A DNA stretch of 64,000 nt from Moniliella sp. 'wahieum'. Lineage: Eukaryota > Basidiomycota > Moniliellomycetes > Moniliellales > Moniliellaceae. Location of the stretch: positions 682,001-746,000 of the forward strand of contig RSEE01000002.1 of the NCBI GenBank assembly GCA_003971905.1, read 5' to 3'. This document shows positions 58,864 through 64,000 of this stretch, in pieces; the first letter of the stretch is position 1, and the number at the start of each line of letters is the position of its first letter. Under the pieces are notes generated by a model. The model ran no database searches, was not told the DNA's origin, and saw only the letters and a list, made by a program, of their open reading frames with translations. Both the position numbers and the translations under genes were made by a program.

Positions 58864-60288
58864 TCCTTCACGCATCATGCATTGCAAATCCAGGAGCGGG
58901 AAAGAGCGGCACGTGTGCGAAATATAGGAGAGGGGTGGCCTGCTGTGCATGTGACCGGTGACTGGTGACTGACCAAGCGCTTTTTACAGGTGCTTGGTTC
59001 CGGCCAAGCCGCACCGACAGCCACACCCATCGGATCCTGACTATTAGTTAACGACTCTGATTAGCTAATGGCATGTGATTAATATTTAATAGTTAAAATT
59101 GATTAATGATCGATGATCGGTGACCGATGATCGATGACTGTCGCATGTCGCATGCCATATATCATGCATCATGTGCATCATGCATCATGTCGATTTGATA
59201 CATGCCGTACATCTTCATGTCACTCATGTCACGATGTCACTCGAGCGAGGCCTGAGGCCTGAGGCCTGAGGAGGGGTACGCGAGACTCAGTACTTGGTCG
59301 TACTTCTCCTTACTTGCCCTGTTCGGGATATAAGTCGTACTACGGATACGGGTTCTCGGGCTCAACCGTGAGGCTGAGCCTCAGCGCCAGCGCTCATCCT
59401 GGGCATAGGGGTGAGGCTCACCGCACCAGCGCTTAGCTCTTAGATTTACAGGGGTGGTGGTCTGGTCGACATCCCCGTCTCAGATCCATGCTTGTGCTCA
59501 GTACTCGTACTCGTGTCGCCGAGCAAGTGACAGCAGTACCCACAGCGCCCAGGCGCACGATCTAGAGCAAGCCAGAGAGAGGGCTAGGCCAGGCTGGGCC
59601 AGGCTGGGCCCCAGCGATTCCCCGAGTCCCGCACCCGCCAACATGGGCGGCGTGTACCACGTACCCACAGTCTACGTACCCTGGCCGTGCACGCCTGCCC
59701 CACGAGCACCCTGGCCTGCTCGATCACATTTCACGACCAGCATCGATCACCTGTCTCACACATGCCACATAGCAGCCGCCATGCAGTACTGCGTAATGCT
59801 TCCGGGCATGTCCTCCGCGACGCTGGCCAGCACCCAGGGGGCTTGGCGCGAAGAGGAGCCCAGGCGCCGCGTCGAACGCCGATGCGCTCGCTGCATCGGT
59901 CGGTGCCGCCGTTGGCAACTGTGGGACCGTAGCGCCAACCTGTTACCGGTTACCAGCGGTTACGCGCGCTCAGCCTTGCGCTCAAGCGCTCAAGCTTCAA
60001 GCTTCTAGCTCCCAGCCTGCTCCAGCCCGAGGCTCAAGTCCCCAGCCAGGCTTGGACTTCGGCGTTAAGCTTGGGGTCGGACCGGGATCAGTACCAGTGC
60101 CGCCTCTCCGGCTGTTGGGTGAGCGTGGCTCGTGTGCTTCGCGCTGACCATCCTCTTCTTAATCATTGCCTTCCAGCCTACCTCACGCCTCACCTGTCTG
60201 TGCAGCTATCCTTGCCACCACCACCACCCCTCTCGCCCTCCAGAGCACCTCTCCTGTCTCTCCGCCAGTGGCACACTCCCTCGCCACA

Positions 60289-62001
60289 ATGCTGTCCACC
60301 ATCACCAACGCCCTCCAGCAGCCCCTCTTCCTCTGGCTCCTATGCTGCTGCCCCTGCCATCACCGCCCCTCACGGGCTTGTCCGCTGCCGTTGACTTCAT
60401 GCTCCCACCTCGCTCTGCGCCTCCCCCAATGAGCAGCTCAGCCCCCACCGCCTTCTGCCAGCACCAACACCAACAGCTTTTTTGACTTGGCTCCATTGGA
60501 TCTGCCCAGCTACCCCCCCTTGCAATCCTCGGCCAATGCTACCCCCCTCTGACCCACCTCCGCCCACATTGCCGGCCCCAACAGGCCCCACTACCACCGC
60601 ATCCCCTCCACTTCCCAGACCCAGACCCAGACCCACACCACCACTATGTTTGGCACCCTCTCCCCAACGGACCCGGGATCTACTGGCTGCGAACCCGCTC
60701 CTGCCCTAAAGCACAGCGAGCCCGATTCGTTAGGTACGCCTCCCGATCCTGCTGTTGTTGCTGCTTTGGCCCCACGTACGGCCGAGTACAACAACCTCTC
60801 CGCCCCTCAACCGTCCTCTACTACCGCGCCCGCCTCCGCCCTTCGGACCCATCCGGAGCCGGTGTCGATGACAACAATCTGGGCGAGCTGGGTGGAGCAG
60901 AGGGGGACCGCAAGACACGATTTGTGTTCAAGCTGCATCGGATGGTCGAAGATCCTGAATGCCAAGATACCATTGCCTGGAGCCCGACAGGAAACAGTGT
61001 GATCATCTCGGATGTGGACGCATTTTGTGCCAGCGTGTTGGGCAAACACTTTAAGCACAACAATTTCAGTTCCTTTATCCGTCAACTCAATATGTTCGTC
61101 TCTGTCTCCAACTAATTCCCTTTTGTTTGAGAATGCAGTACTGACTTGGGGCTTCTCTCCAGGTATGGATTCTACAAGGTCAACAAAACCCACCGTGCTG
61201 CGCGGGCGTCTGGTCAGCCGCAGGCATGGGAGTTTAGCCATGCCTCCTTCGCCGCCGCGGACGGATTTGCTCGAAACGATTCGCCGACGGACGTTGGACA
61301 CGGAGAGTGTGCGGTACGAGGCGACGCGGGACCTGCAAAACGACATCAGCATTTCCTATGCTTATGTGCAATCCCAATTGTCGAACGTGTCGGATGCATT
61401 GATGACGAGCAAGGCGGAGAATGCGGCGCTGTGGTCCTTTGCTTTGCAACTACACTCTACCCTCTCCCAAGTGGTGGACTGTACCAATTTGACCAATGTG
61501 GTTCATGTGCCGCCCCTGCCTGCTCATCGCGCCTCCTCGACCTTTGACACACGCGCCTCGGTCTCTGAACCACCACCAATCTTTGCGCATGCCCTCCCAC
61601 CTTTGACCCCGAGCTCTCAGCCCCAGCTGCACCCCACAATGGCCACTCATCAACGTCCCGTCACGGCTCCAAGCAGTCGCAGAGCATGCCTCATGAGACC
61701 AATATGCTCTTCAGCGCCGCCCCTCGGCGTGTCTGTGCAACAAGCGCCCACATGGGCCTATCGTGCCTCCTCAATTGACAAAGAAAGCATGCTGGCCTCG
61801 CAACCGCAACAGTTCTCTTTCCAATCGTCTGTGCGATCGCGACCCTTTGGCTCGATGCAGCCGCCTTCACACACCAACCTCTACGCTAACATGCAACTCC
61901 CCGGGGCACCAGCTGCAGTGGAGCAAGAGCGTCCGTTGAAACGAAAGGCGGCTGAGGCGGATCTCGTTCCCAACTTGGGTTTCGATCTTCTTGAAGAGTA
62001 G
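60289..62001 (+). CDS. HSF-type transcription factor, Mga1/Sfl1-like
   Basis: This is a nuclear DNA-binding regulator; yeast Mga1 and Sfl1 control filamentous growth. The N-terminal 200 residues are disordered (FFDLAPLDLPSYPPLQSS). The HSF domain reads RFVFKLHRMVEDPECQDTIA, WSPTGNSVIISDVDAFCASV, FKHNNFSSFIRQLNM, then, after an intron, YGFYKVNKTHRAAR and QPQAWEFSHASF, with GRTDLLETIRRR. KTxR...WEFSHxxF.RGRxDLL is typical of Mga1/Sfl1 and separates it from Skn7. The intron at 61094-61162 (69 nt, GTTCGT...TCCAG) splits the Met codon before YGF. A helical oligomerisation region follows (SVRYEATRDLQNDISISYAY), then a Pro/Ser/Gln-rich tail with KRKAAEAD, ending LGFDLLEE at 62001. Frame changes occur near 61240 and in the N-terminus; the start is approximate. 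Confidence 0.85.
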
Positions 62002-63199
62002 GAACCCCTTCCCCCCCCCCCGCCCCCCCCTTCCCCTCGCCCATCCCCTTCACGCCCCAAGCTCATTTCACACCCCGCTTTCTTTCGAATGTACAACAGC
62101 CCCCCCATAGCTCAGTTCTTCCATTGATGGTGATCCCCTACGTTGTCTGGAGGGGCCATTTTTCTAAGCCCAAGCCATTCTTTCCTACCCCTTGTCTCTC
62201 CCCTTCAACGGGGCGGAGGGAAAGGTGGAAGGCAGACCCGCATACCCTCTTGCGCCCTTGGCAGGTGCACGGCGTACAGCGCCGTATATGCCATCCATCT
62301 CGTCCCTCACCCCTATTGCTGCTCCTCTGCCTATTTGATGCGCGAGTCCCTTGCACCTTGCCCTGTGCAAAAACCGATTTCGATGGATGTTAGTCTGTTC
62401 TCTGTATCATGTATCAATGCAGCCTTTCGTCCTGACCTTTGTACGGATGGCTCCCTCCATAGTGAGGAGGTCGTCCTGTTCCGCGCCGATCAGGGTCGAT
62501 GGCTACGTCGTGGCGCATGACCTACATTACCATCCCTGTTTTCTCTGGCTACGGCGGGGGAGGGCATACTCCCTGGCAGCCGAGTGTCGTCCTTGCGTGG
62601 GATGAACTTGATGCGCGTCTCCGTCGGCCTACGTTTCCGACTGAAGGTGCCGGCTTGCTGTGCCCCCCTCTGAAGAATGGGTTACCTGGGACCGGCAAGT
62701 AGTCTCTGCCCTCGGTGCTGTCGCCATAGCATCCTTTTATCGATTATCGATCAGATCCTTCTGTTGGTGGTCGCAAGACACAGCGAACACTATGAATACG
62801 CCTGTGCCAGCTTCCCACACTTTTCATGTTGGGGTTGTAGTCTCTGTTGTATACTTTTGTTGCTCCTATAGCCTTTTGGCCAAACCCACTCGATGCAGTC
62901 AAACTCGACCGAGGTGCGCAGCAAAACCGCCGTGTGAGCGCCAAGTAGTGTTTTCTTTGATGGAGTACAGAGAGCAAGCAGACAATGGGCATCAAGTAAC
63001 GTATCGGAGTCCTGTACTCTTATTAGTAGAAGCGGCTGATGCAGATGGGGGCGAAGACACCTTCAATCGATTGTCGATGAATGATGCATGATGGTTGTCG
63101 ATGATCGATGACGTTGCATTACACACGTTACACGCTGGAAGCTGAATTGATACACGTAACGTAACGCATTAAACGTTAAACGTTAACGTCAATCCAGCG
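62002..63199. other. Intergenic between HSF gene and DDAH gene
   Basis: No supported gene. A C-run (62011-62028) follows the HSF stop. ATCGATTATCGATC words (62740-62755) and GTAACGTAACGC/AACGTTAAACGTTAACG repeats (63155-63190) precede the next gene. Confidence 0.45.
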
Positions 63200-64000
63200 T
63201 TACCGGTTACCAGTTACCAATGGCGCCCTATGCTCCGGCGCCATCACTACGCACTTGGGCAGACGCACTGACATGCAGGTCACACTAGGATACCAAGAAA
63301 GCTTTGGGTCAGCATCAAGACGAGAGAGAGAGCACACACCAGAATTGAACAAACGTACCATCCCTCGAGTTTTTCAAAATCTCCAATGTCGGCAGTGTGC
63401 ACGGTCAGACCACGAGACTCCCACTTTCTTGGTTTCAGGCGCATCAGCCGACATAACCACCTCGTTGGGACCCACACCACACGACGACCGCCACACCATG
63501 CTCCTCGGGAACAGGAACGTAGTCGAGGCCCGCCTCGCGGAACACCTTCTTGGCCTCCTCATCAACGATCGGGTCAAACCCAATAATGGTGCCGTCGGGC
63601 AAAGCTGTCACAGCACTCTTGAGATGCAATGCCTTGGTGATGGGGACAGCGATGACGCGGTAGCCGCGAGGCTCGAGGAGCGCTTTCAGTCCATCCCGCC
63701 CAGCTTGGTTCGTCCGCGCCGATACACCGACAAAGACAAGCTTGCGGTCCTCTAGCTTAGGATGTCGCCTCCATCCAAAGTAGCCGGTGGGGAAAGGCGT
63801 TCGAAGGCCAAGCCAAACTGGTTTGTTATGCTTGGCCAGCAGCCGAGGAGCCAGCCACCTCGGGTTGGCGTGGGGACAGAGCCGGGACTGCACTGCATCA
63901 ACAAGCCCTTGTCCTTGCCAGCGAGGGCATGGAAAAGAAAACGAGCTGATCTTCAATGAACACGCCATCGGGAGCGTCGGTTGGAGGACATACTCCAGCT
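63200..64000 (-). CDS. Dimethylarginine dimethylaminohydrolase-like enzyme, 5' end cut by window
   Basis: This is an amidinotransferase-fold hydrolase that probably converts methylated arginine to citrulline and methylamine. The minus-strand reading from the right edge gives APDGVFIEDQLVFF (the substrate-binding PDxVFxED), PATLDGGD, then KLEDRKLVFVGVSARTNQAG, ALHLKSAVTALPDGTIIGFD with the catalytic His, VPVPEEHGVAVVV and DIGDFEKLEG. An intron at 63285-63358 (74 nt, GTACGT...CCTAG) splits the codon of the first Cys in GCVTCMSVRLPK, where the second Cys is the expected nucleophile. TAA lies at 63200-63202. Frame changes near 63930, 63790, 63470 and 63430 look like indels. The start lies beyond 64000. 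Related enzymes act on other guanidino compounds, so the exact substrate is inferred. Confidence 0.85.

Larger units (their letters stand above)
54563..60288. other. 5.7-kb gene-poor region, low GC then palindrome-rich
   Basis: No supported gene. From about 54850 to 57050 the sequence is A/T-richer, with short unassigned coding-like pieces (for example plus 55673-55915). From about 57060 to 60050 it is full of six-base palindromes (AAGCTT, ACGCGT, ATCGAT, AGCGCT) and short inverted arrays, listed separately. ACGCGT occurs as CGTAACGCGTAACGCGTAGG at 57539-57558. Confidence 0.5.

Overview
This window looks like nuclear DNA of a fungus, most likely a basidiomycete and perhaps a smut-type Ustilaginomycotina. 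The call rests on protein families (bifunctional dethiobiotin synthetase/DAPA aminotransferase, Crk1/Ime2-like kinase, FlbA/Sst2-type RGS protein, Bzz1, Mediator Med5), on GC-rich coding regions, and on few short introns (56-115 nt) with a strong GTACGT-type 5' splice site and CTRAC-type branch sequences. The species cannot be named from the sequence alone.

Almost every conserved protein is broken into two or three reading frames by one-base indels, even ribosomal proteins L5 and L15, methionine synthesis Met17, Erv14 and Nxt1. Homology resumes at once in the next frame. I read these as consensus errors of a long-read assembly, not as pseudogenes. Most gene coordinates therefore span several frames.

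Layout: 1-3.6 kb, a disordered Ser/Pro-rich protein on the minus strand. 4.4-7.1 kb, a low-GC island with decayed coding fragments and an intron-containing tRNA-Asp. 7.7-13.5 kb, bioDA (biotin synthesis) and a MATE transporter. 17.3-20 kb, a Sac7/Bag7-type RhoGAP. 20.5-20.8 kb, a possible GATA-finger fragment. 21.6-25.9 kb, divergent tubulin cofactor A and MED5. 26.6-28.4 kb, divergent RPL5 and RPL15 with two telobox-like sites between them. 30.7-34.3 kb, a Crk1/Ime2-like kinase. 37-38 kb, mRNA export factor Nxt1. 38.4-40.9 kb, a disordered probable trafficking protein. 41.4-43.7 kb, Bzz1. 44.1-46.0 kb, a Sae2/CtIP/Ctp1-like protein. 46.4-47.7 kb, Met17. 49.7-50.3 kb, Erv14 with a 23-nt microexon. 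50.6-51.6 kb, a CBS-domain protein running into TAF10. 52.0-52.4 kb, Coa6. 52.6-54.6 kb, an RGS/DEP protein. 54.6-60.3 kb, gene-poor and palindrome-rich DNA. 60.3-62.0 kb, an HSF-type transcription factor. 63.2 kb to the right edge, a dimethylarginine dimethylaminohydrolase-like enzyme, cut by the window.

The genes are a mix of housekeeping functions (translation, transcription, mRNA export, secretion, respiration, sulfur and biotin metabolism) and signalling (RhoGAP, RGS, MAPK-like kinase, HSF factor). No operon-like pathway cluster, CRISPR array, rRNA gene or intact mobile element was seen.
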